Notes: generated from the sequence alone by a model not told the origin. Shown: positions 1-11,123, counted from the first letter of the stretch. The stretch is 64,000 bases of DNA from Eublepharis macularius (GCF_028583425.1 NC_072801.1:13970001-14034000), one strand, 5' to 3'. Numbers and translations: made by a program.

Positions 1-1868
1 ACCTTCCTGGTTCCTTGGAAGCTGAGAGATCGGACCCCCAAGCCCTCCCCCAGGAGAGGGGAGGTGGGCTGGAACAAGGTGGAAGAGCTTAGGGGGACTA
101 GCGAACCTCCACAAGCCCAGATACCAGTTCTGAAGTGAGGACCAAAGAAGGAGGCAACATGGCTAATTAACTGTGAACCCAGGAGTCCAACAGGCCAAAA
201 AAAAAAAACTACAGCAAATCAAGCAGATTCTTAACAAGACAGATAAAAAAACAATTCTAAGAGAGCTTAACTGACCCCACAGCCTTCCATCAAGTAAGTG
301 GACAGATTTATGGTTTTACGGGGCAATTCAGCTTAACTACACGGCTGCCTGAGTGAGCTGAGAGGGGCAGAGACGGGGGAGGAATGACTCTCTCAGCAAC
401 TGCTGGAATGCTGTAAATCTTTGAATATAATTAACCAAAACAAAGCTTTTTACCACTTTCTGAAATGGCTTCTTGGCAAGAAGAGGTACTTGTTTGTTTG
501 CAGGAAATGTCTAAAATAATGACGGAGTTACTAATTAAAGCTGATGCGATATTTGGAGTGGAAAAGGATAAAGGGATTACAAGAAATCACAATCCAGAAA
601 AAAATTCTGGAGGGGCAGACTTAACTGAAAGGAAAATCGAGCCAAATGAAGGGAAAATCAGTCTGCGACATACTTTCCAAAATGGACGATCTTATCAGGA
701 CGTCCCCTTCAAGACACAATACTTTAGTGAAAAGGCGGGGCCACGAATCAGACCTGCATGGAGAGAAACAGGCATCCCAACACAGAAAGGGGAGAAAAGA
801 CTGCAGCTGATCTTAAAACAGAAAAATAAGCAGAGGAGTAACTACATCCATACTGATCTCCTTCAGAAATGGCTGGAAGATAAGGGAATCTACCTTTGGT
901 GGCCCAGATCAATTAAGGATTGGATGTACTACGTCTCACGAAGAAAGAAGAAGAAAAAAGCAGATCTGCATGGAAAGAATTAAGCATGCCAATACTGAAA
1001 GGGAAAAGAAGGATTAAGGACTGGATGTACCACTTTTCATGAAGAGAGAAGAAAAAATAACGATCAGAATCTTGGGGCATTCCAGGATTTATTAATGCAG
1101 ACTCAACCTCTTACTTAAATAGCTTTTCCCCTCGTTCCTTATTTTCTCTTTTTTATATAACACCATATAGTCTATGGTAATGGGTCTTTGGAGTTTATTA
1201 AATGTACTTAGACTGTACTCCTTCTCAAAATATAAAATACTGGCTAAGCCAAATGACCACCTGCTCTTCTTAACCTTAGGAGTATGAAAACCCAAGTAAA
1301 TAAGTCCAGATGGTCAAAATAAAATAGATGAAGGAGTTACTATCTTTAAAAGGTAAAATTGTGTTTTAACTATATAGTTATGTAACCACCCTAGTCATAC
1401 TGTTATGAAAATACAAGCAGACAAGTTTGGAAGGCATGGCCAGAACAGATATAAGAAAGAGAGGAAATTAATATAAAAATTGCTCTTATCTTTATGTTGA
1501 TGTATATTACTGTCCTGCTGATATTGTACGTTTTGCTACATCCACCTCCCACTCCTAGAACGATTATGGATCTAAGATCCCTGATTAAAAGGTAAAAGAG
1601 GTGAAATGTGATCTAGCTGTAACATGCACAAAAGAAAAAATTACTAGAAATATAAGCTACAGAGTAAGTGGATTCAAAATATAGAAATTAATAAAACGGA
1701 ATCTTGAAGGTACATGAGGCGCTAATTACATATATAATGGCTTTTTATATCTAGATGGATGATTATGTGTCTTGTATGTGAATCTCATGAATGCTTATGG
1801 CCTGTTGTAACCCCTCCCTATATATTATAAAAAAACAATAAAAATTGAAAAACAGAAAAAAAAGAAAA
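1..1868 (+). mobile_element. L1-like LINE remnant, internally deleted
   Basis: The stretch begins at or before the window edge with a GC-richer leader, has an A-run near 197-208, then an open frame at 465-983. It ends in an A-rich tail with an AATAAA signal at 1837-1842 and A-rich sequence to about 1868. This order (leader, first ORF, 3' UTR, AATAAA, A-tail) fits an L1-type non-LTR retrotransposon. No reverse transcriptase is present, so most of ORF2 is missing. Segments at about 911-960 and 1012-1060 are diverged tandem copies of each other. The left boundary lies outside the window, so no target-site duplication can be checked. The L1 assignment is inference from layout, not from a recognised domain. 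Confidence 0.5.
465..983 (+). CDS. 172-residue ORF1-like protein of the L1-like element
   Basis: An open frame of 172 codons starts MASWQEEVLVCLQEM, a short amphipathic stretch, followed by a lysine- and arginine-rich body and a strongly basic tail ending KKKKKADLHGKN. The base-rich, aromatic-poor composition suits a nucleic-acid-binding ORF1-type protein. No RRM, zinc knuckle or other named domain can be recognised. It is much shorter than the roughly 300-plus residues usual for L1 ORF1 proteins. The tail motif IKDWMYYVSRRKKK recurs in degraded form just after the stop codon, so the C-terminus lies inside a local duplication. It is either a truncated ORF1 or a chance survivor, and there is no evidence of host use. 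Confidence 0.4.
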   Translation: MASWQEEVLVCLQEMSKIMTELLIKADAIFGVEKDKGITRNHNPEKNSGGADLTERKIEPNEGKISLRHTFQNGRSYQDVPFKTQYFSEKAGPRIRPAWRETGIPTQKGEKRLQLILKQKNKQRSNYIHTDLLQKWLEDKGIYLWWPRSIKDWMYYVSRRKKKKKADLHGKN

Positions 1869-2395
1869 CAGTGTAGGAGATCTGAATGTGGGAAATAACG
1901 GAAGCCAGATGTGTCATGAAAAAACCAGGTCTGCGCAGGCGTTATCTGTAGCTGTTTTGAGCCTATTAATTCTTTTCATAAGCCACCCTGGCAGAGCTGT
2001 GTCAGGTAAGGACACTCTAGCAACTCTCCTGAGCTTTCTTTAAAGGTAGTTTCTTCAAAGACTGAGCACACATTCTAGGCTGGTCGGGCACACTAGCTTT
2101 TATTCCTTTGCTGCAGAGCCCCCGGAGGGAGGGAAGGGCTGAGCAATTTTCCGAAGAAAAGGACACACCGGAGCCACACTTGCCCAAATAAGAAAGAGCT
2201 GAGTGGGAAGGGGGGGTAAGCAATTTATGCAAAACACTGCTGGATTCATGCCAATCAGGCACCGAGGACAGCAGCACACCGCTTAGATAGCGAGGAAGGT
2301 AAACCGAGTTGAAAGTGACGTTGTGTAGGAGGCAGAAGGCCACCTGAGTCCTGCATCGAGAAACCTTGGGTGATAAGAGCAGTGTACATGGTTCC
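1869..2395. other. unassigned intergenic sequence
   Basis: No gene, RNA or repeat family is recognised here. Short open frames on the minus strand (around 2017-2343) have no codon bias or domain and are not supported. Confidence 0.5.
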
Positions 2396-2545
2396 CTCCC
2401 ATTTTATCCTGCATCAACCCTGTGAGGTAGGTCAAACAAAGCGGATTTGGCTCATAGTCACCCAATGAGCCACAGTGAGGATTTGAACCCAGGTCTTCGG
2501 AGGCCTAGCCTGATATTTCAATTGAGATGCTGTGCAAGGTCTCAA
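2396..2545 (-). mobile_element. degenerate tRNA-derived (MIR-like) SINE
   Basis: Read on the minus strand it has a degraded B-box-like block (GGTTCAAATCC type, near 2480-2490) followed by the CCTCACAGGGTTG-type core near 2415-2430. These are the usual order and spacing of an old tRNA-derived SINE. Both ends are indistinct. Confidence 0.45.
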
Positions 2546-2676
2546 AAATGTAATGCCTGATTTCCAGAGACTGGATTGGGGTGCTGCCTTATTTAGAGCA
2601 TACTTATGTCGTTAAAGGTCCTTGCACGTATCCTTCATGGGCTCCATCTTTCTGTTGCCACCTGCATGGGTCATTG

Positions 2677-2931
2677 CAGGGCTTTTTTTCAGCTGGAACG
2701 CGGTGGAACGGAGTTCCAGCACCTCTTGAAAATGGTCACATGGTCGGTGGCCCCGCCCCCTGGTCTCCAGACAGAGGGGAGTGTAGATCGCCCTCCGCGT
2801 CATGGCGCGGAGGGCAATCTCAACTCCCCTCTGTCTGGAGACCAGGGGGCGGGGCCACCAGCCATGTGACCATTTTCTCCGAGGGCAACCCACTGAGTTC
2901 CACCACCTCTTTTCCCAGAAAAAAAGCCCTG
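2677..2931. mobile_element. foldback hAT MITE, copy 1 (255 bp)
   Basis: Terminal inverted repeats CAGGGCTTTTTTTC and its complement bound the element. The two halves are long imperfect complements of each other, folding around a GC-rich loop near 2795-2815. Flanking 8-mers ggtcattg and gttcatcg match at 6 of 8 positions, as expected for a diverged hAT target-site duplication. There is no transposase, so it is non-autonomous. The two arms differ next to the terminal repeat (GCTGGAACGCGGTGGAAC on the left, a GGGAAAAGAGGTGGTGG complement on the right), which gives the family a polarity. Confidence 0.88.
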
Positions 2932-3004
2932 GTTCATCGTATTCATTTTTTTTCTTGTGAAACTGGGAAGGTTTGTCCTGTTCTATGGCATGACGTGGGC
3001 TGGG

Positions 3005-3150
3005 AGTATTTTGTGTGTGTTATAACTTATGTGCCATCAAGTCACCTCCCAGCTCTGGCGACCCTATAAATGAAAGACCTCCAAAATGTCCTATCATTAA
3101 CAGACCTGCTCAGATTCTGCAAACTGGAGGACGTGGCTTCTTTTATTGAG
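3005..3150. repeat. degenerate interspersed repeat, SINE-body-like
   Basis: The stretch has TTATGTGCCATCAAGTCACC followed by ggcgaccctat. A related block (gccgtcaagtcattgctgac) occurs in the 5S-derived SINE at 47.1 kb. It is too diverged for firm boundaries or strand. Confidence 0.35.
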
Positions 3151-3622
3151 TCAAGAGTATTGTATAAGTCTCAGATTTGGGGGAGGGGTGCATGCGTGTG
3201 TGGTTAGGGTGTCACACTCTTTTCTCCTTGTCCCTTTTCCCTCTAGCAACTCCTGGCCCCTCCCAAGCAGTTATTTTCCCCATTGTGTGTGTGGGGCGTG
3301 TGTGTGTGTGGAAGGACATAAGAGGTTGTCTTTACATTTTGTTATCACATATGTATCCCTGCCTTCCGTCAAGGAACTCAGGGCTGTGTGCGTGGCCCCC
3401 CCTCCTCCCTTTTGCCATGAAAATAGCCCTGTGGGGGTAAGTTAGGGTGAGAGAGGATGAAAGACCTCTCAGTCACCCAATTAGAGGAGTGGGTTTACAG
3501 TCTAAAAAATGAGATATCTGAGGATTTGGAGCAAAAAGGCAGGAAAGGGAAATGAGCTGGACAGTTAGAACGGATCTGCAAAGGGGCCAGGCTCTTCTTC
3601 CCTCAGTGGAGAGAGTAAGAAC

Positions 3623-3867
3623 CAGGGCTTTTTTTCAGCTGGAAGGCGGTGGAACGGAGTTCCAGCACCTCTTGAAAAGGGTCACATGGCCGGTGGCCCC
3701 TCCCCCTGATCTGGAGATCAGGGGGTGGGGCCACTGGCCATGTGACCATTTTCGCCAAGGGCGATTTAAGCTTTTAAAAACTCCCCCCCCCTGTTCCAGC
3801 TGACCCAAACTGACGTCATTGTGCTGTCCTGAGTTCCACCACCTCTTTTCCCGGAAAAAAAGCCCTG
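3623..3867. mobile_element. foldback hAT MITE, copy 2 (245 bp)
   Basis: Same terminal repeats as the copy at 2677. Flanking 8-mers gtaagaac and gttagaac match at 7 of 8. The right half includes a GCTGACCCAAACTGACGTCA block that is absent from the shortest copies but present in the 7.2, 12.1, 14.9 and 48.7 kb copies, so it represents a different internal subtype. Confidence 0.9.
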
Positions 3868-4845
3868 GTTAGAACCACCTTTTAGGCCTGATTCTGATCC
3901 AGTGGGAGCCAGCAGGAAGGGCGTCCCCTTGCTCTGGTGTCCTTCAGGGAAGAAGGGGAGCAGCTTCCCAATGGCTCTTCATCTTCTGGCTAGTGACGTG
4001 ATGTGTGACTGCACTCTGTCAGTGCAATACGCCTTTTGGTGTTCCACCCCACTGATGCACCAAAGGACTGGAAAGTGCATAATTTGTCAGATTAAGAAGT
4101 GGCAATGCTGTGTGGAGTGTGGTTGAATAATGTTTGGTGGGCCTGGTGTAGGGGAGAAGGGGGGTGGGGGTCAATACCATAGCTGCATTCCAATTCAAGG
4201 CAGACTAAAATGCAAAATCAACAAAACACTGGCATCCCTATTGTCTCTCCAAGGGCAGCCCTTGTGGCCTTTAAGGAATTTTAAATATCTGTGTAAATGG
4301 CCTTTCCAATGTCACCAGTGTGAACGGAACACCAAAATAAGTATTCTTTGCAAACAATCAATAAGATATTGGCAGGCTGCACAGTCCTAATCTAGGATAA
4401 GCTTGAATTAAATGCCTGCTTCTGGTAGCAGGGGGCACCAGTAATCCCTCTTAAGTGACCTAACTAATTGGTTCAGGAATGGCATTAAGAATCCTTGGGG
4501 CTAAGTGCTCATTACAGTCAGGGAAATCTAGCCATGGCATTCCCCCGCCTCTCCCCGCCCATGAAAAGCATCCAGAAGGATAACATACATGTTTCCATGG
4601 GGGGGGGGGTCCCCACACATAGAAAACAGGCATGTTAAGCAGGTGGAATTCCTTTCCCAGAGATGCTGGTTTACTACTTGCAGGGGAGAAGCATAGGATC
4701 ATGCAATCTCGCACCTGCCATTTTAAGAGCTCTGCTGTTGCTATCAATTAGTGCTTCACATAAGGATTTCCTTTGAGAACCACCACTGAAGGGCAAAACA
4801 AGTTGCAACTGAATGCAAATATATGCTCCATGGGGGTGATGGTAG
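3868..4845. other. unassigned intergenic sequence
   Basis: No gene or clear repeat family is seen. There is a G homopolymer of about ten near 4601-4610. Short open frames on both strands are unsupported. Confidence 0.5.
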
Positions 4846-4849
4846 GATT

Positions 4850-5240
4850 TTAGTGCAGTGGCATCTTAGAGACCAATAAGATTTTCAGAGTGTAAGCTTT
4901 CAAGAGTCAGAGCTCCCTTCTTCAGTCCTGAGCAGAAATGGAGACCCTTGAGCCTTTACATCGCAGCCAAAGGTGGGTGGGGTCTTACAAGGGAGGGCAT
5001 CAAAGGTACAATCCACCTTGATTAGAGCAGAAATTAGGATCTGTAGTGAGATAAGAAGTCTCTGTTCTGCTAAATTTTCTGAATCTGGCAATCGAAATTA
5101 CAATGCTCAAAATCCACTGCCACAGCAGCTGACGAAGAGAGCTGTGGTTCTCAAAAGCTTATGCTACAACAAAGTTGGTTAGTCTTAAAGGTGCAACTGG
5201 ACTCTTTATTATATTGCAACTACAGACTAATGTGGCTAAC
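4850..5240. mobile_element. DNA-transposon-like repeat with AAGCTT-type palindromic ends, longer form
   Basis: The left end carries AGAGACCAATAAGATTTTCA and AAGCTTTCAAGAGTC. The right end carries GACGAAGAGAGCTGTGG, CTTATGCTACAACAAAG and ACAGACTAATGTGGCTAAC. These are the two arms of the short palindromic repeats at 12.84, 35.08 and 58.07 kb, but here about 200 bp of unrelated sequence separates them. That is what a less deleted relative of the palindromes would look like. No transposase is seen. Confidence 0.5.
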
Positions 5241-5466
5241 TCAAAATCCAGTGGGAGAACATTTTAATCTTTCAGGGTATTCTGTTGCCCACCTAAAAGT
5301 AGTTGTCTCCCCCCCCCCCTCCTGGGACTGAACAGAGGATTCCTATCTCACTACAGATGCTAATTTCTGTCCCTTTACATTCTGATGCCCTCCCTTGTTA
5401 ACACCTCACCCACCTTTGCCTGGGATATAAAAGCTCAGGGATTTCCATTCCTTCTCGTGTTTAAAG

Positions 5467-5772
5467 AAGGGAGGGCCGGGTGGGATTTATTATCTTTCCG
5501 CCAGGCCTGTAAAACAGAGATGTTCCGCCAGGCATATAGTGGAGGCTAGGTTGGGCCGCCACTGGCCACACTAAAGATCTATCCACCACCTCACATATGA
5601 GCCAGGGCTTGAAAAGCAGTATTTTATCATTGCCACCTGAGGAGAAGCTGCATTGTATAAAGTTGTTTTAATGTTATTTGTGTATTGTTTTGTTTTTAAC
5701 TGTATTTATGTAAATTGAAATGTTGTACTCCGCCCTGAGCCCACCTGGCAGGGAGGGCGGACTAAAAATCTA
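5467..5772 (+). mobile_element. L2-clade LINE 3' end
   Basis: It contains the LINE 3' coding block (CTGTAAAACAGAGATGTTCC) and the 3' UTR signature ccgccctgagcccacctggc...gggcggac, also seen at the end of the L2-clade element at 22.9-24.2 kb. It runs directly into a tetranucleotide repeat, which is typical of this LINE tail. Confidence 0.7.
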
Positions 5773-5776
5773 ATCT

Positions 5777-5825
<49 letters not shown>
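5773..5825. repeat. (AATC)n microsatellite
   Basis: About thirteen near-perfect AATC units extend the tail of the LINE fragment just before it. The tract probably grew from the short-repeat 3' tail made at insertion. Confidence 0.95.
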
Positions 5826-5826
<1 letters not shown>

Positions 5827-5905
5827 AGCTGACACTCTGATTATTATTGCTGGTCTCTAAGGTACCACTGGACTCGAATCCTGCTATTCTACTGCAGACC
5901 AAATG
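5826..5905. repeat. fragment of the palindromic repeat family
   Basis: Has GGTCTCTAAGGTACCACTGGACTC-type sequence, one arm of the family at 4.85 and 57.64 kb. The other arm is missing. Confidence 0.45.
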
Positions 5906-5945
5906 CAGCTACCCACAATGAGGACGGGGTTTGTCTAGCTTCCCG

Positions 5946-6140
5946 TACATTTTTATCCTATCTTTCCACAGAGTTGCTTAAGACAGCATGTATGTCTCTC
6001 CCCCTCTCCATTTGGTCCTCACAACCACCCTGTAAAGTAGGCTAAGCTGAGAGTGTGTGACTGGCTTAAGGACACCCAGCAGCTTGCATGGTTTGAGCCC
6101 AGGCTTCATTGTTCGTAGTTCACCGCTGTATCACGTTGGC
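5946..6140 (-). mobile_element. degenerate tRNA-derived (MIR-like) SINE
   Basis: On the minus strand it shows a degraded B box and the core block around the ACCACCCTGTAAAGTAGGC complement. It is old, with indistinct ends. Confidence 0.45.
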
Positions 6141-6274
6141 ATTGTTCAGTTTTAGGGGTGGGAGATGTATTGCTAAGAAGCAAATGGGCCGTCTTGCCAG
6201 CGAGGCTCTTCCGAGGGCTGCCAGTCCACGGAACTATGCTATACAACCTTTGGGGGCAAGCAGTTTGTGTCCTA

Positions 6275-6476
6275 GGCCCTTTTCACACTACATACCTGCT
6301 TCCAGAACATCGCAAAACGCAGTGCAAAAAATGCGGAAGATAGCGTCTTCTCGCACAATGTCGTGCGAGATTTGCATGACATCGCGCAAAACTCTTGCGA
6401 GAAGACGCTATCTTCCGCATTTCTTGCGCTGCGTTTCGCGATGTTCTGGAAGCAGGTATGTAGTGTGAAAAGGGCC
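6275..6476. mobile_element. near-perfect palindromic MITE, Harbinger-like (202 bp)
   Basis: The arms begin GGCCCTTTTCACACTACATA and stay complementary for about 85 bases, with about three mismatches in the aligned part, around a short loop near 6360-6380. The element is flanked by CTA on both sides (6272-6274 and 6477-6479), a 3-bp target duplication. A 3-bp duplication with G-rich termini suits the PIF/Harbinger superfamily, but there is no transposase to confirm it. The high arm identity suggests recent insertion or recent gene conversion between the arms. Confidence 0.8.
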
Positions 6477-7243
6477 CTAAAAACGACTTCTGTTTCACCC
6501 CTGCTTTCTTCCACGCCTCCTCCTCCCTGGCATCGTCTTGCGTTTCTGTCTCTCTCTTATTGCATAACAGGTCATTACAGTGCTTTTGAGGGATTATATT
6601 TTTAAATTCTCCAATCCTTTTAGTCAAAGCTGTGTCAAACCCTGGGCAGAGCCGGGTGAAGCCGTTCAGCAGCAGATGCATTCGGCCAGAGCAGCTGGTG
6701 GAGGCTGCTGCCCTCTCCGCAGCGTAGTTCATTTCCAGGCGCTGACAGATTCTGCTGCCATTCAGCGCTTGTTTTTTGCTCTCCTCCCCTCACAGAGATT
6801 ACTGTCCGAAACAGCCTGTATTGGATTGCTTGCGACATCTTCTTTATCCAAAAACGGAGCAACATGCAAGTTCTTGCTGCTTGTCTGCGTGTGTGATTTT
6901 TCTCCCTTTTCTCCTGCTACTAATTCCAAGAGGGTTGCCAGGTTTTTTTTTCAGGTGGCTCCTCTGCCTTTAAATGTAGCTTTGTGTGCAGAAAGGAAGC
7001 TAGCAAGACTAGCTCAATCACCAGGAAAATGTATGTTTATTAAATTTCTGCCTGCCAAGCTGCTGTTAAAAAGTTCTAAAAAGGTGCAAAAGGGAAAAGA
7101 AAACATTTGGCAACACAACAACGCAACAGATTTACGACAGAATAATTATCGAGTATCGGCATTCTGCTGGGCACCATGCAAAATGCAGAAGCGACATGAC
7201 CCAAAGACGTGTGAGAATATGCACAAAGATACATACCTGCCAC
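6477..7243. other. unassigned single-copy-looking sequence
   Basis: The sequence is moderately GC-balanced and lacks any recognised repeat. A plus-strand open frame of 258 codons crosses it (6580-7356) but runs into the hAT element at 7244 and shows no domain, so I do not call a gene. It could hold regulatory sequence; nothing specific supports that. Confidence 0.4.
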
Positions 7244-7572
7244 CAGAGCTTTTTTTCTGGGAAAAGAGGTGGTGGAACTTAGTGGTGGAATTCAGGACCG
7301 CACAATGGCGTCACTTTGGGTCAGCTGGAACAAGGGGGGAGTTTTTTAAAGTTTAAATAGCCCTCGGCGAAAATGGTCACATGGCTGGTAGCCCTGCCCC
7401 CTAATCTGCAGGCAGAGGGGAGCTTAGATTGCCCTCCGCGCCACTGCGGCATGGAGGGCAATCTCAACTCCCCTCTGTCTGGAGATCAGGGGGCAGGGCC
7501 ACCAACCATTTGACCATTTTCAAGAGGCGCCGGAACTCCATTCCACTGCATTCCAGCTGAAAAAAAGCCCTG
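7244..7572. mobile_element. foldback hAT MITE, copy 3 (329 bp)
   Basis: Inserted in the reverse polarity to copies 1 and 2. The flanking 8-mers are identical (cctgccac on both sides), a perfect hAT target-site duplication. It carries the GACCGCACAATGGCGTCACT-type subtype block in its left half. Confidence 0.92.
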
Positions 7573-8158
7573 CCTGCCACATTTAATTTCAAACAGATGT
7601 ATCACCTTATATGCCCAAATCAAGTTCAGTGGAAAGATATCCTTCAGACTTTCAGGAGATAGTAGTATTTGTGCTAGGATGATGGGTTGACCCTTATGTC
7701 AGTCACAAGGCCACCACTCTCTTTTCTCAGAGCAGTTGCTCATTGGCTGATCCTTTGGTCAGTCACAACGACTCTCTTCTTGGAGCCGTGCATGGTGCCG
7801 ATTGGCTGGCGCTTGTCTTGGCCACAAAGCCATCCCCACTCCTTTCTCAGAGCAATTTTCAAAGCATAAAATAAAAGCGCAAGATGCTTCCGAATGAAAG
7901 TGATGGCCTTTCCTGGTTCCCAGGGTCTGGAGGCTCGTGCTAACACGCAGCCTTGCTAACATGAAGCCATGCTGGGTCTGGATAGTGTCTGGAGGGGTTG
8001 ATCCTTTGGGAATCCCAGTATCTATGCCACCATGAGTTCCACAATGGGAGAAAAGTGGGGTGTAAAGGCAATAACTAAATCAAATTGTTCATCTAAAAGG
8101 CATAAGAAGAGCAGTGAAGTGGGCGGGGTTGATCCTGAGGCTATATCATTGTGTGGAG

Positions 8159-8377
8159 CAGGGCTTTTTTTCAGCTGGAATGCAGTGGAACAGAGTTCCG
8201 GAACCTTTTGAAAATGGTCACATGGCTGGTGACCCCGCCCCCTGATCTCCAGACAGAGGGGAGTTGAGATTGCCCTCTGTCTGGAGATCAGGGGGCAGGA
8301 CCACCAGTCATGTGACCATTTTCTCTGAGGGCAACCCACTGAGTTCCACCACCTCTTTTCCCAGAAAAAAAGCCCTG
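8159..8377. mobile_element. foldback hAT MITE, copy 4 (219 bp, shortest)
   Basis: Flanking 8-mers gtgtggag and gtgttgag match at 7 of 8. This copy has lost the loop: one arm passes directly into the other near 8270, so the GGAGGGCAAT loop stem seen in other copies is gone. Confidence 0.9.
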
Positions 8378-8469
8378 GTGTTGAGTGTATCTTGCAGCGG
8401 GGAGCAGAGCTTGCCCCATACCACAAACACTTGCAGTCACTTTGCTTTTCAAGGGCATCTGTACAAAGC

Positions 8470-8900
8470 TAACTATTTATTTTTTTATTTATTTATATTT
8501 CAATTTGTATACCGCCCATCCCCAGGGGCTCTGGGCGGTGAACAGTTAAAATTGATAAAAACAAGAACTAAAATCAATATACAAACAATAAAACAAATTA
8601 ACAAAGTGCAGTGGTGGGGAGAACCCTCCCCCACCCCAAAGGTGGGAGGCCGACATGGCACCGCCCCCTTCAATCACCGAATGCCTGGCGGAACAGCTCT
8701 GTCTTACAGGCCCGGTGGAACGATAATATGTCCCGCTGGGCCCGGGTTTCCATTGACAGAGCGTTCCACCAGGCTGGGGCCAGGACTGAAAAGGCCCTGG
8801 CCCTGGTTGAAGCGAGGCGGGCTTCCTTAGGGCCGGGGACCACAAGGGGGCGTTGGGAAGGAGCCCAGAAACAGTGTGCCTCCCTCCTGCTTTGTCCAGA
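8470..8900 (-). mobile_element. L2-clade LINE 3' end
   Basis: On the minus strand it encodes a block close to the C-terminal part of the LINE at 23.65-23.82 kb (…WWNALSMETRAQRDILSFHRACKTELFRQAF). It ends in the 3' UTR signature (complement of accgcccatccccaggggct) and an (AAAT)-type tail near 8476-8496. Only the last part of ORF2 and the 3' UTR are present, a typical 5'-truncated copy. Confidence 0.8.
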
Positions 8901-9955
8901 GACATGGCCTTTTCTGCTTTGGTACCGACTGGGGAACTTCCCTTTTGGGTACCAAGCAATGACATTGTTTTCCTCAAGGATTTTCAGTGAATTGTGCTGA
9001 TTTGGGGCTTTGATTGAGGATGGGACCAAATTGGGGGTGCCTATGGACTGAGGCACATCTGTCTCTTTATAAAACTATGGTTTGTATGCCTTCTTAAATC
9101 ATTGCATGCCCCAAAGCAGAAGAAACCGCTCCAAAGCAGCAGAAGAAACAGTCTCCCAAGTTTGTCCCTCGAACAAAGCACATCGGATCCTTGCATGGCT
9201 ACATCATAAAGGAATGTGCAAAATGCCAGCCCGGCCTGTGGGGTCAGGGCGAATACGGTATTAGGCATATCAGCCCAGTTAAATAGCGGGATTTGAGATC
9301 TTAGATCCAATTGGATAGAAACGGCTCATATGGGCACAGCTGCAGCATTCTGTTGAGGGCAGAGACCGTCCCTGGGAAGTGCCTTGGTCTGCTCATTTTG
9401 CATTCAGCTGATGCGGTTGCTTCGTGGGAGCTCTTTTGGTGGTCTGAGCATCCAGGCCTGAGTTACGATTGGGTTGCACCTGCCAACAGAGAGGCAGCTC
9501 CAGCTTCTGCAAAGAAAGAATGAATGGGAAGAGGGCAACTCTCACCATGGCGGAAGCATAAAATGTTTAAAATACTGTGCAGCACTATGGTGGGCTCCAG
9601 CTAGCAGGATCTCAATCAAATGTGAAGTCTTTAGAGGGGAGGAGTGACCCACTGTCTGAAATTACCAGTTACAGAGGGGTAGGCAGGTTAGTCTTCTGCA
9701 GCCCAAACAACAAAAAATTCTTCTAGCGCCTTAAATACCATTTTAATGAGGCAGAAGCTTTTGTGACCTAAAGCCTGCTTTGTCCAATGCATGAAGTGTT
9801 ACATTCAGTTGGCTGAGATACATATTCACAAAGCCGCAAGAAGAAGAAAGGCAGTGGCAATGGGGGGTATTATAGAGAGGCCAGAAGGCCTAGTTTCCCT
9901 GGACGTGAGTATGCCACATTACATTGAAGAGGTAGTCAATCAGAGTGAGCCTGGA
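8900..9955. other. unassigned intergenic sequence
   Basis: No gene or repeat family is firmly recognised. Several open frames of 60-130 codons on both strands are unsupported. Confidence 0.45.
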
Positions 9956-10207
9956 ATAGACATGGGCACGAACCACACACAAAAAAATGAACCACGAGGT
10001 TGATGGTTCGTGGGTTTTCACGAACCAGGAACCATGAACTGGCACGAACTGGGGCACGTTCATGAACCAGTTCGTGGTTTGTAGTTTGTGGGGTTTAAGT
10101 ACGTGATCAAGTGGAGCGCAAGTGGAGGGGAAGTGAACAGAGAGGAATACACGTGAGTCTGTTCACTTGCCAGGCAAGTGTCATTCATCACTTGTAGCTT
10201 GGCTCTT
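9956..10207. mobile_element. two fused partial MITEs
   Basis: 9956-10085 holds repeated GAACCA and TTCGTG palindromic blocks starting gacatgggcacgaacc, related to one end of the element at 60255-60665. 10092-10207 holds the right half of the CTACAAGTGA family (TGTCATTCATCACTTGTAGC), matching 34919-35036. Both are incomplete and abut each other. Confidence 0.55.
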
Positions 10208-11123
10208 AGAATGCCAGAACAGATGCAACTTTGGTCTGACCCGGCAAGGCCTTTCTCCTATTTCACGATCATTATCGTGAACAAAAGGACCGATCCGCAT
10301 TTTCCCACCTCATTTGATGGCTTTGGGATTGGGTTCTATTATGCCCCAAAGCATTCATGTCCGTCTGATCCAATTCAGGCCCTCCTCCTGCCTTCTCTCT
10401 CTATGGCAGCTTTTTAGTGTTAAAAAGAAAACTCCAGGAGTCTCTGGCTCTGATTTCCAAGATAGCAGGCAGTTTTGTGCATAAGTGTTGGCAGAGGGGA
10501 AATGCAGGGATGTGAAAAGCTTCACCTTTGGATATCCGCCCACCCACATGGCTGGTGAAGGCAACTTTGCCAGGGTGAAGGGCTTCGGGAGAGCATCATT
10601 TCTGGGGTTCTCTGAAAGCAATCTCAGCGACTCGCTTCAAAGGCGAGGGAACACAACCCCATGACGCTGTCGACTGGCAAGAACTCCACCGCTGAATTTC
10701 TTCCCAACAAGAAGGGGTCACGCTGAACTCGGTGATGCAAAAGTGTTGCCTGACAATTCCTGCTAAAGGCAGACCACAGTCGAAGGTACAGCGACAGAGA
10801 GGCTTTCAAATCTGGCACAGAGCTGCAGTGAAGGGAAGTGCTTCAGAAGATGCGGGGTTTATATCAGGCAGGAATTTTAAAAGGATCCAGGAGCCCTGCC
10901 AGAAAATGCCTGAAGATATTTTACTTATCTTTCCCCCTCTGGCATGGCTTCTACATCTTTAGAAAAGAGCGGGATTTATTTCTAAACAGAAACAGAAAGA
11001 AATTTGTATGTAAATTTGAACTGCTTCGATGCTTTGGGAAGAGGGAAGTCTAGAAATGCATTTATATAGATGAAACAACATTCCCAAACATTTTTGCCTT
11101 TTTAAAATAAAAGAATAAAAAGA
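10208..11123. other. unassigned sequence left of the tRNA gene
   Basis: No repeat or gene is recognised. The last 25 bases are A-rich and form the transcription terminator of the minus-strand tRNA. Confidence 0.45.
11099..11121 (-). terminator. pol III terminator of tRNA-Cys
   Basis: On the minus strand the sequence directly after the tRNA contains runs of five and four T (TTCTTTTTATTCTTTTATT), the standard RNA polymerase III stop signal. Confidence 0.8.

Noticed and set aside
6580-7356. 258-codon open frame
   Set aside because: Runs into a hAT element at 7244, has no recognisable domain and no supporting exon structure.
8546-9056. 128-143-codon minus-strand frames
   Set aside because: They are the decayed end of an L2-clade ORF2, annotated as a LINE fragment.
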